Assembly: GCA_001604275.1 (NCBI GenBank)
Contig: LVBD01000032.1
Location: forward strand, 1 to 64,000
Source of the DNA: Spirochaetales bacterium Spiro_02
GTDB taxonomy: Bacteria; Spirochaetota; Spirochaetia; Sphaerochaetales; Sphaerochaetaceae
Length of the DNA stretch: 64,000 bases
Reading direction: 5' to 3'
A model generated the notes under the pieces. That model worked only from the letters and a program-made list of their open reading frames with translations. It was not told the DNA's origin and made no database searches. Position 1 is the stretch's first letter. Every line of letters starts with the position of its first letter. This document shows positions 52,031-61,188 of this stretch, piece by piece. A program made the position numbers and the translations under genes.

Positions 52031-53443
52031 ATGGCTACATCGACACTTGCGACGATCGTGCTGCTCGGCGGGTTCTTCCTGCTGATGGCGTTCAAGATAC
52101 CCGTGACGTTCTCGATGCTGATAGCGACGGTGTGTTCGGCGCTGATCCACGGGACGAATCCGACGACGATGGTGAGGATGATGCTCGACGGGGTGAACAA
52201 TTTCACGATGCTTGCCATCCCGTTCTTCATCGTGATGGGTGAGATCATGGCTGCCGGGGAGATATCTGATAAGATCGTGGATCTTGCGAATCTCGCCGTA
52301 GGACGGTTCCGTGGTGGTCTTGCGTACGTGAACTGTCTGGACTCCATGTTCTTTGGCGGAATTTCCGGTTCCGCGGTAGCCGATGTGTCGTCGCTTGGTT
52401 CCGTAGTGATTCCGATGATGGAGAAACAGGGCTATGACCGTGAGTTCGCCGTCGGACTGACGGTGACGACGGCGTGCCAGGGGGTGCTGATCCCTCCTTC
52501 GCACAACATGGTCATCTATGCACTGGCCGCCGGAGGCGGTATTTCGATCGGCAAGCTGTTCGTGGCGGGGTTCGCCCCCGGTATCGGGCTTGGCGTCGGA
52601 TTCATGATCCTGTGCTTCTTCCTCGGCAAAAAATACAACTTCCCCAAGGGATCGAAGATGTTTCCGCTCGATCCGGTGAGATGGATGAAGTTCTCTCGCC
52701 ATGATCGAAACAGCAAGGCATTCTCCTGCCGAAGCGTCGCATCGACGTGGGTGAAGATTTCGAATCCGCTGTTCGATGTCGAGCTTGGCAAAGCGGTCAA
52801 GATCATCGGAAACGCGATTCTGCCCATGATGACGCTGGTGATCATCATGGTCGGGACCGGCATGGGCGTATTCACCGCGACGGAGAGTTCCGCCGTGGCG
52901 TGCTTCTATACGTTCATCCTGACATATTTCGTGTTCCGTACGGCGCGGATCAGGGATTTCGGTACGATCATCAAGAATTCCCTGAAGACGTTGTCGGTGG
53001 TGCTGACGCTGATCGCCACGGCGAAGGCGTTCGCCTACATGATGACTGCGTTGCGCATTCCCGCGAACATCACCAGCGGTCTGATCGGGCTGACGGACAA
53101 TCCGTTCGTTCTGCTGATGATCATCAACGTGCTGCTGCTGGTGCTGGGGTGCTTTATGGACATGGCTCCGTTGATCATGATCATGACGCCGATTCTGTTG
53201 CCGGTGGTGACGAAGATCGGGATGTCTCCGATCCATTTCGGCATCATGCTGATCTTCAACCTTGCGATCGGGTTGTGCACCCCTCCGGTGGGTTCTGCGC
53301 TGTTCGTCGGTTGCGCGGTCGGCAAGACGCAGCTGGAGAGTACGGCGAAGAAGATGATTCCGTTGTTCCTCTGCATGGTGGTCGTTCTGTTGATCGTCAC
53401 CTACCTGCCGTTCGTGGTGAAAGTTCCGCTGTTCGGATATTGA
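52031..53443 (+). CDS. dctM: TRAP transporter large membrane subunit DctM
   Basis: 470 aa, about twelve transmembrane segments; it carries sodium-driven transport. Signature stretches: FTMLAIPFFIVMGEIM, GGISGSAVADVSSLGSVVIPMMEKQGYDREFAVGLTV, IPPSHNMVIYALA and LGCFMDMAPLIMIMTPILLPV...GLCTPPVGSALFVG. A central loop (residues ~195-260) is longer and more basic than in many DctM proteins. GAGGGAGG precedes the ATG, 1 base after dctQ. A terminator follows. Confidence 0.94.
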   Translation: MATSTLATIVLLGGFFLLMAFKIPVTFSMLIATVCSALIHGTNPTTMVRMMLDGVNNFTMLAIPFFIVMGEIMAAGEISDKIVDLANLAVGRFRGGLAYVNCLDSMFFGGISGSAVADVSSLGSVVIPMMEKQGYDREFAVGLTVTTACQGVLIPPSHNMVIYALAAGGGISIGKLFVAGFAPGIGLGVGFMILCFFLGKKYNFPKGSKMFPLDPVRWMKFSRHDRNSKAFSCRSVASTWVKISNPLFDVELGKAVKIIGNAILPMMTLVIIMVGTGMGVFTATESSAVACFYTFILTYFVFRTARIRDFGTIIKNSLKTLSVVLTLIATAKAFAYMMTALRIPANITSGLIGLTDNPFVLLMIINVLLLVLGCFMDMAPLIMIMTPILLPVVTKIGMSPIHFGIMLIFNLAIGLCTPPVGSALFVGCAVGKTQLESTAKKMIPLFLCMVVVLLIVTYLPFVVKVPLFGY

Positions 53444-53462
53444 TAGTATCGAACGGATGGAT

Positions 53463-53503
53463 GGCCGTTTCCGGGATATCTTCCCTGGATTCGGCCTTTT
53501 TTT
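53463..53503 (+). terminator. Terminator after dctPQM
   Basis: GGCCG (53463-53467) pairs with CGGCC (53492-53496) around an inner CCGGG/CCCTGG stem, followed by seven T residues. Confidence 0.75.
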
Positions 53504-53567
53504 GTATAAGTATTCCGCTGTAGTTCTCCGGCCGTGTTCCGTGCTACTATGGAAAGCAGGAGAAGCT

Positions 53568-54395
53568 ATGCCGGTATTTCTACATAACCTCGGGCTTGAT
53601 TTCATGGCTGAAAAGGGGCGGTTGCTCGATTCGTACATGGTGCCGTTGTTCGACTCCGGTCGCGATCGCATCTGCAGGGAGGGGCGGTATCGAACGGCGT
53701 TGCTGCCCAGTGGGGTCGAATTCATCTTCCATCTGGTCGAGGATGGGGGCGACGTCCGTGTCGTGGGTGTCGATACTCATGTCGGAGGGCCCTGTGTCTG
53801 GTACGGGACTCCGTTCCTGTTGCTCGATGCGGGTTCCGATCCGCTTGCGATGCGGCTCGCTTGCACCAATGAGGCAAAATCAGCGGTATTTGTCGCGAAC
53901 ATCATGAACGCAGGGGTTCTGCCTGCGATCGATGAGTCGACACGATTGGAACTGCAGGTCGCCGGCTTCCCTGCTGCGCTGGAAGTGTATCGGAGCAGGG
54001 CGGACTACGAAGGGGCCATGACCGAAGCTGCCCGCGCCGCTGGCGGCGGAACTCCTGTGATCATTTCCGATGGTCAGCCGCTTCCGTACAATTTCATCAT
54101 AAAGAATAATCCCGAGGCCTCGGATGCCGATCGGGAGCGTGCCGGCCGGGATGATCTGCTGTTGCTGTGCGGGCCGGTCCTGGCGGTCGAAGAACGATCG
54201 CACGGCATATCCGGCCATGAGGATGCTTCGATGGTCGTCGCCACGATCGCCACGGCTTTCGGGCACTTGGATGTCGTCTTCGTCCCGGATATGCTCGCCG
54301 GCAACAGTTGCGCAAAAGGAGACTATCTCGTCACCGAATGCGTTCTGAGTGCCGATGTCGCGTTGGGGCGGTTCGATCGGTGGGAAGACCGCTGA
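53568..54395 (+). CDS. Protein of unknown function
   Basis: 275 aa, soluble, no signal peptide or transmembrane helix. I do not recognise the family. It is alpha/beta in character, with a glycine-rich middle (AARAAGGGTPVIISDGQPLPYN) and two regions where Cys and His cluster loosely (THVGGPCVWYG; HGISGHEDAS). CAGGAGAAG precedes the ATG at 53568, and a TACTAT -10-like box lies at about 53545, so it has its own promoter. It lies between the TRAP operon terminator and tRNA-Pro on the other strand. Codon use looks like its neighbours. Confidence 0.75.
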   Translation: MPVFLHNLGLDFMAEKGRLLDSYMVPLFDSGRDRICREGRYRTALLPSGVEFIFHLVEDGGDVRVVGVDTHVGGPCVWYGTPFLLLDAGSDPLAMRLACTNEAKSAVFVANIMNAGVLPAIDESTRLELQVAGFPAALEVYRSRADYEGAMTEAARAAGGGTPVIISDGQPLPYNFIIKNNPEASDADRERAGRDDLLLLCGPVLAVEERSHGISGHEDASMVVATIATAFGHLDVVFVPDMLAGNSCAKGDYLVTECVLSADVALGRFDRWEDR

Positions 54396-54430
54396 CGCCA
54401 AGTTCCCGAGCATACAGGCAATGTACATAT

Positions 54431-54465
54431 AAAAAAGCTGTTTCGACGAATCTGTTCGAAACAGC
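54431..54465 (-). terminator. Rho-independent terminator of tRNA-Pro
   Basis: On the minus strand GCTGTTTCGA pairs with TCGAAACAGC over a 9-base loop, followed by six T residues (54431-54436). Confidence 0.8.
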
Positions 54466-54478
54466 CTCAACAACCGTA

Positions 54479-54552
54479 TCGGGCAGGCCGGATTTGAACC
54501 GGCGACCCCAAGTCCCCCAGACTTGTACGCTAAACCCCTGCGCTACTGCCCG
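54479..54552 (-). tRNA. tRNA-Pro (anticodon GGG)
   Basis: 74 bases: acceptor CGGGCAG/CTGCCCG with discriminator A, D-arm starting GCGCAG, anticodon arm CAAGT-CTGGGGG-ACTTG (GGG), T-arm GCCGGTTCAAATCCGGC. CCA is not encoded. Confidence 0.95.
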
Positions 54553-54787
54553 GATGTATCGTCCGCCGTCCATAGGCTGACAAGCAAGGAACATACCACA
54601 GTTCCAAGAACATGTCAACAAAACCGACGGACCAGGCCTTTGAAAAGCCATGGAATAGCGAAAAGATCATGCGTATGATTTTTCCCGATACTCTCCTGCG
54701 GCACGGCGTAGTCTGTCGGCGGATGATCGCTGGAGAACGAGAAGGCTTCTCCCCCTTGAGAAATGTTTGTGTTTCTATCAATAGTAA

Positions 54788-54817
54788 TTGACCTTTTGCC
54801 ATGCGCTCTGTTACTAT
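54788..54817 (+). promoter_or_regulatory. Promoter of the trp operon
   Basis: TTGACC (54788-54793), 18-base spacer, TACTAT (54812-54817). The leader before trpE is only about 20 bases, too short for a leader-peptide attenuator or T-box. Confidence 0.6.
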
Positions 54818-54842
54818 ACATAAGAACATCAAGGAGGGCTGC

Positions 54843-56351
54843 ATGTATCCATCCCTTGCAGAGGCGAAGCATATCGCCGGCACAGATGAATTTCGGCGGA
54901 TTCCTGTCAAGCGGGAATTTTTCGCCGATCGTTTTACGACGATCGAGGTCCTGCGGAAGCTCAAGAGCGTCAGTTCCCATGTGTTTCTGTTTGAAAGCGT
55001 CGAACAGAACAGGAGTTGGTCAAGATGGTCATTCCTTGGATTTTCTCCATCGCTGGAACTCAGTTGCTCGGATGGGACGTTGAGGATTCGTAGACGGGAG
55101 AGCGAAGACAGTGTGGTTGAAGAAACGAAGCAGGTCGATAGTCCGAATGAGGAAATCAGGCGAATCTTGGCGGAAAACCGCGCCCCACGACTCAAAGGGT
55201 TCCCCCCGTTTTGTGGAGGATTCGTCGGATATTTTGCCTTTGAATATCTTAAGTATCCGGAACCGAGGCTTTCCTGTCTGACAGAGCTCGATGCTGCCGA
55301 TGATTTCAAGGATGTCGATCTGATGTTGTTCGACACAGTGGTGGCGTTCGATTCCTATCGTCAGAAAATCGTACTCGTCGGGAGCGTCGAGACTGATTCC
55401 ATGGAACAGTCGTATCGTGATGCGGAAAAACGGTTCGACTCGATCGAGCGGCTGCTGTCGCAAAAAGCCGGGTTGGAATTCCCCCGATTGCAGCTCGAGG
55501 AAGATTTGCAACCGATGTTCCCATGTGATCGCTTCCATGCCATGGTGGGCAAGGCGAAGGAATACATCCGCGAGGGGGATATCTTCCAAGTAGTCCTATC
55601 GAATCCGATGAAAGCGAAGGCTCATGGGAGCCTGCTGGATGTCTATCGTGTGCTGAGAACGACCAACCCGTCGCCATACATGTTCTATTTCTCCAGCGAT
55701 GATGTGGAGATCGCCGGAGCATCCCCCGAAACATTGCTCAAGCTGGAGGACGGCAAGCTCCATACCTATCCGCTTGCGGGAACGAGGAGGCGTGGGACGG
55801 ATGAAGCGGAGGATCGTGCGCTGGAGGAGGAACTGTTGCGCGACGAGAAGGAACTCGCGGAACACAATATGCTTGTCGATCTGGGACGGAATGATCTTGG
55901 AAGGATTTCCAAGATCGGAACCGTCCAGGTGGAGAAGTACCTCTGCGTCGAACGATTCTCCCACGTGATGCATATCGCATCGACGGTTTCATCGGTGATC
56001 AGGGACGACAAGGATTCTCTGGATGCCGTCGAATCGATCCTTCCCGCGGGGACGCTCTCCGGAGCTCCGAAAATTCGAGCGTGCGAAATCATTTCGGAAC
56101 TGGAAGGAACGCGACGAGGAATCTATGGAGGCGCGATCGGTTATCTCGATGTTTGCGGGAATGCGGATACATGTATCTCGATCCGGCTGGCATATCTGAA
56201 GAACGGTACGCTCTGCGTCCAGTCTGGCGCAGGGATCGTCGCGGATAGCGTCGAAGAGAACGAGTACCAGGAATGCCTGAATAAGGCGAAAGCGGTTGTG
56301 GATGCCATATCGCTGGCACGGGAGGGATTCGATGATCTTGTTGATCGATAA
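54843..56351 (+). CDS. trpE: Anthranilate synthase component I
   Basis: 502 aa. It makes anthranilate from chorismate and ammonia. The tryptophan feedback site (LFESVEQNRSWSRWSFLGFSP, LLES-like) is at residues ~45-65; catalytic-domain motifs are REGDIFQVVLSNP, ASPETLLKLEDGKLHTYPLAGTRRRG, NMLVDLGRNDLGR and LPAGTLSGAPKIRACEII. AAGGAGG lies 5 bases before the ATG at 54843. First gene of trpEGDCF; overlaps trpG by 20 bases. Confidence 0.96.
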   Translation: MYPSLAEAKHIAGTDEFRRIPVKREFFADRFTTIEVLRKLKSVSSHVFLFESVEQNRSWSRWSFLGFSPSLELSCSDGTLRIRRRESEDSVVEETKQVDSPNEEIRRILAENRAPRLKGFPPFCGGFVGYFAFEYLKYPEPRLSCLTELDAADDFKDVDLMLFDTVVAFDSYRQKIVLVGSVETDSMEQSYRDAEKRFDSIERLLSQKAGLEFPRLQLEEDLQPMFPCDRFHAMVGKAKEYIREGDIFQVVLSNPMKAKAHGSLLDVYRVLRTTNPSPYMFYFSSDDVEIAGASPETLLKLEDGKLHTYPLAGTRRRGTDEAEDRALEEELLRDEKELAEHNMLVDLGRNDLGRISKIGTVQVEKYLCVERFSHVMHIASTVSSVIRDDKDSLDAVESILPAGTLSGAPKIRACEIISELEGTRRGIYGGAIGYLDVCGNADTCISIRLAYLKNGTLCVQSGAGIVADSVEENEYQECLNKAKAVVDAISLAREGFDDLVDR

Positions 56352-56916
56352 TTATGATAGCTTTTCCTATAATCTCTACCAGTTGCTCGGGCAGTTCGGA
56401 GTTCCTGTCGCAGTAGTTCGGAATGACGAAATATCCATCGAAACTATCGAAGAGTTGGCCCCTGCAGCGATTTTCCTTTCTCCAGGGCCCGGTCGGCCTG
56501 AGGATGCCGGTATCTGCATCCCGGTCATTACGGCCTTCGCATCAAGATGTCCGATATTCGGCGTCTGCCTGGGACATCAGGCGATAGCTGTCGCTTTTGG
56601 AGGCGTAGTGACGTATGCTCGCACGCTGATGCATGGAAAGACCAGCGAGATTCTCTGTGATGATGATTCCCGATTGTTCCATGGACTCGGCGAAACGTTG
56701 CGTGCCGCCAGGTACCACTCGTTGGTCGCCTCGGAAGACAGGCTGATCGGTACTGGACTGGTCGTGACGGCGAGGACCCGTGACGGCGAGGTCATGGCAT
56801 TGGAGCATGAGCGGTATCCGGTGTGCGGAGTGCAGTTCCATCCGGAATCCATCATGACTGATGTAGGATATGCGATCGTGAGGAACTATCTATCATCCAT
56901 CGGTATGGAGGTATGA
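56332..56916 (+). CDS. trpG: Anthranilate synthase component II (glutamine amidotransferase)
   Basis: 194 aa class I amidotransferase. It supplies ammonia to TrpE. The start [17 protein letters not shown] and [12 protein letters not shown] are typical; the catalytic Cys is in [10 protein letters not shown], the His-Glu pair in [16 protein letters not shown] lies 5 bases before the ATG, inside trpE. Not fused to trpD. Confidence 0.96.
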   Translation: MILLIDNYDSFSYNLYQLLGQFGVPVAVVRNDEISIETIEELAPAAIFLSPGPGRPEDAGICIPVITAFASRCPIFGVCLGHQAIAVAFGGVVTYARTLMHGKTSEILCDDDSRLFHGLGETLRAARYHSLVASEDRLIGTGLVVTARTRDGEVMALEHERYPVCGVQFHPESIMTDVGYAIVRNYLSSIGMEV

Positions 56917-56918
56917 CA

Positions 56919-57929
56919 ATGATACGGGATGCTATCAAAAAGCTTTCGAAACGGGAAAACCTGACATTCGATGAAGCTCAGGCGGTCATGGATGAGATCA
57001 TGGACGGTAAGACGAGCCAGATTCAGACGGCAGGATACCTGACGGCCCTCGCCATGAAAGGGGAGACAGTCGATGAAATTACCGCTTCCGCAGCCGCGAT
57101 GCGCAACCATTGCGTCAAGCTGCTGCATGACCTACCTGTTCTGGAAATCGTCGGAACGGGAGGGGATGGGGCCAATTCGTTCAATATCTCCACGACGGCG
57201 GCGCTGGTGATCGCTTCGGCTGGCGTCAAGGTCGCCAAGCATGGGAATCGGGCGGCGTCTTCGCGGAGCGGAAGCGCCGATGTCCTGGAGGCGTTGGGCG
57301 TCGATATCTCCGTATCCCCGGAACGAAGCCTGCAGATGTTGCAACGTATCGGAATCTGCTTCCTGTTCGCACAGAACTATCATATCGCGATGAAATATGT
57401 AGCTCCTGTGCGTAGGGAACTGGGAATCAGGACCGTATTCAACATCCTTGGACCTCTGTCGAATCCTGCGGGAGCTCGTATGGAGTTGATGGGCGTCTAT
57501 GACGAAACGCTTGTGGAGCCTCTTGCGCAGGTCATGAGCGCGCTGGGGGTCGAGCGTGGGATGGTCGTGTTTGGAAAAGATCGGCTGGATGAGATATCCA
57601 TGTCGGATGCGACGCATATCTGCGAAATCAAGGACGGTTGGTTCCAGACCTATGATATGACGCCGGAGCTGTTCGGCTATGTCCGATGCGACAAGTCGGT
57701 GCTTGTCGGCGGAACGCCGCAGGAAAACGCACGGATCACGCTGGATATTCTCGATGGCACGGATCAGGGTCCGCGACGAGGCGCAGTCTGTCTCAATGCG
57801 GGAGCGGCGCTGTATATCGCACGCAAGGCGGAGAGCGTCGAAGCCGGAGTCCGTCTGGCGGAACGCCAGATCGATTCCGGACTGGCGCTTGCGAAATTGA
57901 ACGAATTCATCGAGGAGAGCAAGCGATGA
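56919..57929 (+). CDS. trpD: Anthranilate phosphoribosyltransferase
   Basis: 336 aa. It joins anthranilate to PRPP. PRPP loop [36 protein letters not shown], and the second metal/PRPP site GKDRLDEIS are present. Start 56919 has GGAGGT at 7 bases; the ATG at 56913 overlaps the trpG stop but is only 1 base from the ribosome site. Confidence 0.95.
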   Translation: MIRDAIKKLSKRENLTFDEAQAVMDEIMDGKTSQIQTAGYLTALAMKGETVDEITASAAAMRNHCVKLLHDLPVLEIVGTGGDGANSFNISTTAALVIASAGVKVAKHGNRAASSRSGSADVLEALGVDISVSPERSLQMLQRIGICFLFAQNYHIAMKYVAPVRRELGIRTVFNILGPLSNPAGARMELMGVYDETLVEPLAQVMSALGVERGMVVFGKDRLDEISMSDATHICEIKDGWFQTYDMTPELFGYVRCDKSVLVGGTPQENARITLDILDGTDQGPRRGAVCLNAGAALYIARKAESVEAGVRLAERQIDSGLALAKLNEFIEESKR

Positions 57930-58750
57930 ACATCCTTGCGCAAATTGCGGACAGGACCCGCGACAGGATCGCAAAGCGACGGGCGGCGGTACCGCTTGAA
58001 CGTATCAGGGAATTGGCGGAGGGTGTGCCTGTATCCGATGCCTACCCCTTCGAGGCGGCGATGCGAAAGGACGGGATGTCCGTGATCGCCGAACTCAAGA
58101 AGGCCTCCCCGTCGAAAGGAGTCATATGCTCCGATTTCCCGTATCTTTCGATCGCTCGTGAATATATGCAGGCGTCTTGCGACGCTGTTTCGTGTCTGAC
58201 GGAGCCATTCTATTTCCTTGGCGACGACAGATATCTCTTGCAAGTCGCAGCTGCAGTGGACGTTCCTGTCCTTCGAAAGGATTTTTTCATCGACGAATAC
58301 ATGATCTATGAAGCGAAGTTGTTCGGGGCAAGTGCGATCTTGCTCATTGTATCGCTGTTGGACGACAAGACGCTGACTACATATATGGAAGTCGCCGACT
58401 CTCTCGGCCTGTCTGCGCTTGTCGAATGTCGCGACTCAACGGAAGTGGACCGCGCTGTTTCCGCTGGAGCAAGGATCATCGGCGTCAACAACAGGAATCT
58501 CGGGACGTTCGAGGTCGACATGGAACGGACAGCTCGGCTCCGGGACTTGGTTCCCGGTGATACGATCCTGGTTTCAGAAAGCGGGATATCCTCAGGAAAG
58601 GACTGTGCGAGGCTACGCTCCATCGGAGTTGACGCCGTGCTTGTCGGAGAGGCCCTTGTCAGATCCTCCGACAAAGCGGCGCTGATCAGGGAACTGAAAA
58701 GAGGAGGAAGTCTTGACGGGCATCAAGATTTGCGGCTTGCGACGACATGA
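57926..58750 (+). CDS. trpC: Indole-3-glycerol phosphate synthase
   Basis: 274 aa TIM barrel, not fused to trpF. It ring-closes CdRP to indole-3-glycerol phosphate. Catalytic-site motifs: [15 protein letters not shown] (Glu and Lys), [47 protein letters not shown] and VSESGISSG. The start overlaps the trpD stop (ATGA). The 3' end overlaps trpF by 38 bases, adding ~12 C-terminal residues beyond the usual end. Confidence 0.95.
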   Translation: MNILAQIADRTRDRIAKRRAAVPLERIRELAEGVPVSDAYPFEAAMRKDGMSVIAELKKASPSKGVICSDFPYLSIAREYMQASCDAVSCLTEPFYFLGDDRYLLQVAAAVDVPVLRKDFFIDEYMIYEAKLFGASAILLIVSLLDDKTLTTYMEVADSLGLSALVECRDSTEVDRAVSAGARIIGVNNRNLGTFEVDMERTARLRDLVPGDTILVSESGISSGKDCARLRSIGVDAVLVGEALVRSSDKAALIRELKRGGSLDGHQDLRLATT

Positions 58751-59336
58751 AGACATCCTGTTTGTCAATGAGTTGGGACCGGAATATGTCGGTTTCGTCA
58801 TCGACGTGCCCTCGAGCCCCAGGAGCATCGATGCAAGGCATCTGACGGGGCTTGTCCAAGAGTTGGACGATGGCATCGTGAAAGTGGGGGTGTTCGTGGA
58901 CGAATCGCTCGATTTCGTCTCCGGCCTGCTCGCCGACGGTCTGATCGACATGGCGCAGCTCCATGGCGACGAACCCGATGCATATGTCTCGGAATTGTGT
59001 TCTGTCGGTAGACCGGTCATCAAGGCGTTCCGATTCTTCGATTTGGATCGAGCGAGCTCCTGTCCAGCGGATTATATTCTGATAGATGGTGCTGTAGCCG
59101 GTTCCGGACACACGTTTCCCTGGGATGCCGTCTCGACTGTGCGAAGGCCGTTTTTCCTAGCCGGTGGTCTTGATAGCGCGAACGTAGGGGAGGCTGTCGC
59201 AAGACTCCGGCCATTCGCCGTAGATGTCAGTTCTTCCGTGGAATCCGGCGGAGTCAAGGATTTTTCCAAGATGGCCGAATTCATCGCCGCTGTCAGAAAT
59301 GCGGAGAAAGTGGGTCCTCGGCACAGCATCGGATGA
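58713..59336 (+). CDS. trpF: Phosphoribosylanthranilate isomerase
   Basis: 207 aa TIM barrel converting PRA to Cd[13 protein letters not shown] carries the catalytic Cys; QLHGDEPDAYV, YILIDGAVAGSGHTFPW (catalytic Asp) and FFLAGGLDSANVGEAV follow; the C-terminus has VDVSSSVESGGVKDFSKM. The start is TTG at 58713 with GAGGAGG 6 bases before it. trpB and trpA do not follow. Confidence 0.95.
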   Translation: MTGIKICGLRRHEDILFVNELGPEYVGFVIDVPSSPRSIDARHLTGLVQELDDGIVKVGVFVDESLDFVSGLLADGLIDMAQLHGDEPDAYVSELCSVGRPVIKAFRFFDLDRASSCPADYILIDGAVAGSGHTFPWDAVSTVRRPFFLAGGLDSANVGEAVARLRPFAVDVSSSVESGGVKDFSKMAEFIAAVRNAEKVGPRHSIG

Positions 59337-59373
59337 GATTATTGCATGTTTCCCATAGTCGATTGATGGAAAA

Positions 59374-59397
59374 TGTACTAGTTTTCAAGTGTACTAT
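59374..59397 (+). promoter_or_regulatory. TGTACTA direct repeats upstream of the second TetR gene
   Basis: TGTACTA at 59374-59380 and 59390-59396, 16 bases apart; the second contains a TACTAT -10-like box (59392-59397). TTGAT (59363) and ATCAA (59396) form an outer inverted repeat. Likely promoter/operator of the regulator gene. Confidence 0.4.
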
Positions 59398-59421
59398 CAA
59401 TGACACGAGGAGTTTGTTTGC

Positions 59422-59982
59422 ATGTCTCAAATGACGAAACACGCGCTTGCGGCTTCGTTGAAGAAGTTGCTTGCGGAAAAAACCCTGGAGAAGATCACAG
59501 TTAAGGAACTCGTCGAAGAATGCGGTGTCAATAGGCAGACGTTCTACTATCACTTCAAGGACGTGTATGATTTGCTTGACTGGGTTTTCACGACCGAAGG
59601 CAAGGCCGTGATGCCTGAAGTCCGCCCGGATGACTGGGAGCAGAACGCTCGGAACTTGTTTTCATATATGGAAGCGAACCAGCAGTTCATCATCAATGCG
59701 TACCATAGCATCGCCAGGGAGCATCTCGAACGGTATGTCTACCGGGAAATGTATCGTTTGCTATATGCCAGAGTGGTCGCGTCTTCCGTCGATCTGGATG
59801 TATCCGAAGCGGACAAGCAGTTCGTGGCGAATTTTTACAAGTTCGCTTTCACCGGTCTCGTACTGGAATGGATACGCTGCGGCATGCAGGAAAATCCGTC
59901 GAAGATCGTCGATCGGCTGTCGATTCTGATGAAAGGCGAATTCCGCGATACTTTGGAAAAATTCGACAAAAGCGGTCGCTGA
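59422..59982 (+). CDS. TetR-family regulator
   Basis: 186 aa. Helix-turn-helix ITVKELVEECGVNRQTFYYHFKDVYDLLDWVFTTEG, the same DhaS-like TetR subclass as the gene at 34777; helical C-terminal domain. GAGGAG lies 10 bases before the ATG. It stands alone between the trp operon and the chaperone gene and may control itself or the fimbrial genes downstream (inference). Confidence 0.88.
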   Translation: MSQMTKHALAASLKKLLAEKTLEKITVKELVEECGVNRQTFYYHFKDVYDLLDWVFTTEGKAVMPEVRPDDWEQNARNLFSYMEANQQFIINAYHSIAREHLERYVYREMYRLLYARVVASSVDLDVSEADKQFVANFYKFAFTGLVLEWIRCGMQENPSKIVDRLSILMKGEFRDTLEKFDKSGR

Positions 59983-60015
59983 TGCATCGCCTTGCGTTGC
60001 ATCAGAAGCTTTTTT
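59980..60015 (+). terminator. Terminator after the TetR gene
   Basis: TGATGCA (59980-59986) pairs with TGCATCA (59998-60004), then GAAGC and six T residues; the stem includes the stop codon. Confidence 0.65.
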
Positions 60016-60402
60016 CGCTCAAAGAAATCGAGTCCGTCTGTAATCTTCTGTCATAACTTTCTTCTCTGAGAGACGAGTTCCATGTATCCCTTGTCGTATG
60101 ATTCCACGGGCGTAAAACCGTTTTTTGATCGGTTTTACCGGAATATTTCGGCATGTCCCAGTACCGAGGCCGTGTCGTTGCGTTCGGTGGAATATGCGGA
60201 TTCCCTTCGGAGTCGGCAAAAAGAAAAAAAAGACGAATAGCCCGTTAATTTTAGTGAAATACAGGAATTCCGAGGCCTGATCCGATCCATCTTCCATAAA
60301 TTTCAATCAAGAAAATCAAAGCGATGAAGGCGAGGACTTGAAAGAAACGGTATGATGGCGTACACTATCTACAATATTTTTGAGAAAATGAGAGAAAAGA
60401 CT
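60016..60402. other. Intergenic stretch with one strong hairpin
   Basis: No gene is supported here. GTAAAACCG (60112-60120) and CGGTTTTAC (60130-60138) form a 9-bp stem with a T-rich loop; there is no T-tract after it. Purine-rich runs (60218-60236) follow. A small minus-strand frame at 60019-60306 has no ribosome site or family signature. An unrecognised leader RNA is possible but not shown. Confidence 0.4.
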
Positions 60403-60431
60403 ATGCAACATAATTGCAATGGTGTTATGAT
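60403..60431 (+). promoter_or_regulatory. Promoter of the chaperone-usher genes
   Basis: ATGCAA (60403-60408), 17-base spacer, TATGAT (60426-60431). The predicted +1 falls at the chaperone ATG (60439), which has no Shine-Dalgarno. Confidence 0.45.
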
Positions 60432-60438
60432 ATGTCAC

Positions 60439-61188
60439 ATGAATGCGACAAAACGGTTAGCTGCTTTACTAATGGTTGGTATCATCTGCGTTTGCAATCT
60501 CGCTGCGTTTCAGTTCTCTCCGCTGGAGCAGACATTTGCCCCCAGTGGTGCGGAAAGTACGAAGACGTATACGATCGTCAATGATTCCGATGATAGCATC
60601 GCGATCGAGATCAGCGTCGAGACCCGCGATCAGGATGAGTTCGGAAATGAACTCAACTCCGACGCATCGGCCTATTTCTCGATCGTTCCTGCGAAAGTGA
60701 TCGTCAAGCCACAGAGCACGCAGATCGTCCGGGTCCAGTACCGCGGACCGAGAACCGTGACCAATGAGCTTTCTTTCCGTCTGCGTGCCACACAGATTGA
60801 ATATTCCCAGGGCAAGAACGCGCAGAACAAGGGGATGTTCAACTTCATGTATGTATATTCGACGAGCCTATATGTGAATCCTTCCAAGCCGATCGCGAGA
60901 GCGGGCGTCCATCGTGTCGCTCCTGTGGTGGCTGAAGACGGGACTCGTTACATGGCGGTCACGATCTCCAATACCGGAAACGTCCACCAGTTGTTGCTGG
61001 ATGCGTCTCTCGAAGTTTCCGACAGTGCCGGAAATGCCGTTACGTTGAAAGGAAATGAAGCGCTTCCCGGTATCGACGGGATGAATATTCTGGCGAAGCG
61101 TGTCGTGACAAAGAATATCCCTTGGCCGGACGCTCTTGCCGTTGGAGAAGGCGTCGGTTACAAGGCTTCGATGACCTATAGCAAATAG
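60439..61188 (+). CDS. PapD-like periplasmic pilus chaperone
   Basis: 249 aa. Signal peptide (LAALLMVGIICVCNLAA) then FQFSPLEQTFAPSGAESTKTYTIVNDSDDSIAIEISVETR, an immunoglobulin-fold strand set typical of pilus chaperones, and VKPQSTQIVRVQYRGP, the basic strand next to the donor strand. The second domain (YMAVTISNTGNVHQLLLDASLEVSD) matches the PapD C-terminal lobe. In known systems it folds pilin subunits and delivers them to the usher encoded next. Start 60439 is chosen from the signal peptide; codons to 60352 look non-coding. Confidence 0.85.
   Translation: MNATKRLAALLMVGIICVCNLAAFQFSPLEQTFAPSGAESTKTYTIVNDSDDSIAIEISVETRDQDEFGNELNSDASAYFSIVPAKVIVKPQSTQIVRVQYRGPRTVTNELSFRLRATQIEYSQGKNAQNKGMFNFMYVYSTSLYVNPSKPIARAGVHRVAPVVAEDGTRYMAVTISNTGNVHQLLLDASLEVSDSAGNAVTLKGNEALPGIDGMNILAKRVVTKNIPWPDALAVGEGVGYKASMTYSK

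Noticed and set aside
51911-53725. Long minus-strand open frame (604 codons) opposite dctQM
   Set aside because: Low-complexity His/Arg/Asp-rich translation without family motifs, a shadow of GC-biased codons in the well-identified dctM on the plus strand. Similar large shadow frames at 19562-21157 and 27144-28541 were rejected for the same reason.
54818-54842. trp attenuator or T-box
   Set aside because: The predicted leader is about 20 bases and has no tandem Trp codons or T-box sequence.
60019-60306. Minus-strand 95-codon frame in the intergenic gap before the chaperone
   Set aside because: No ribosome site, no family signature, and it includes runs of Phe from a poly-purine tract.
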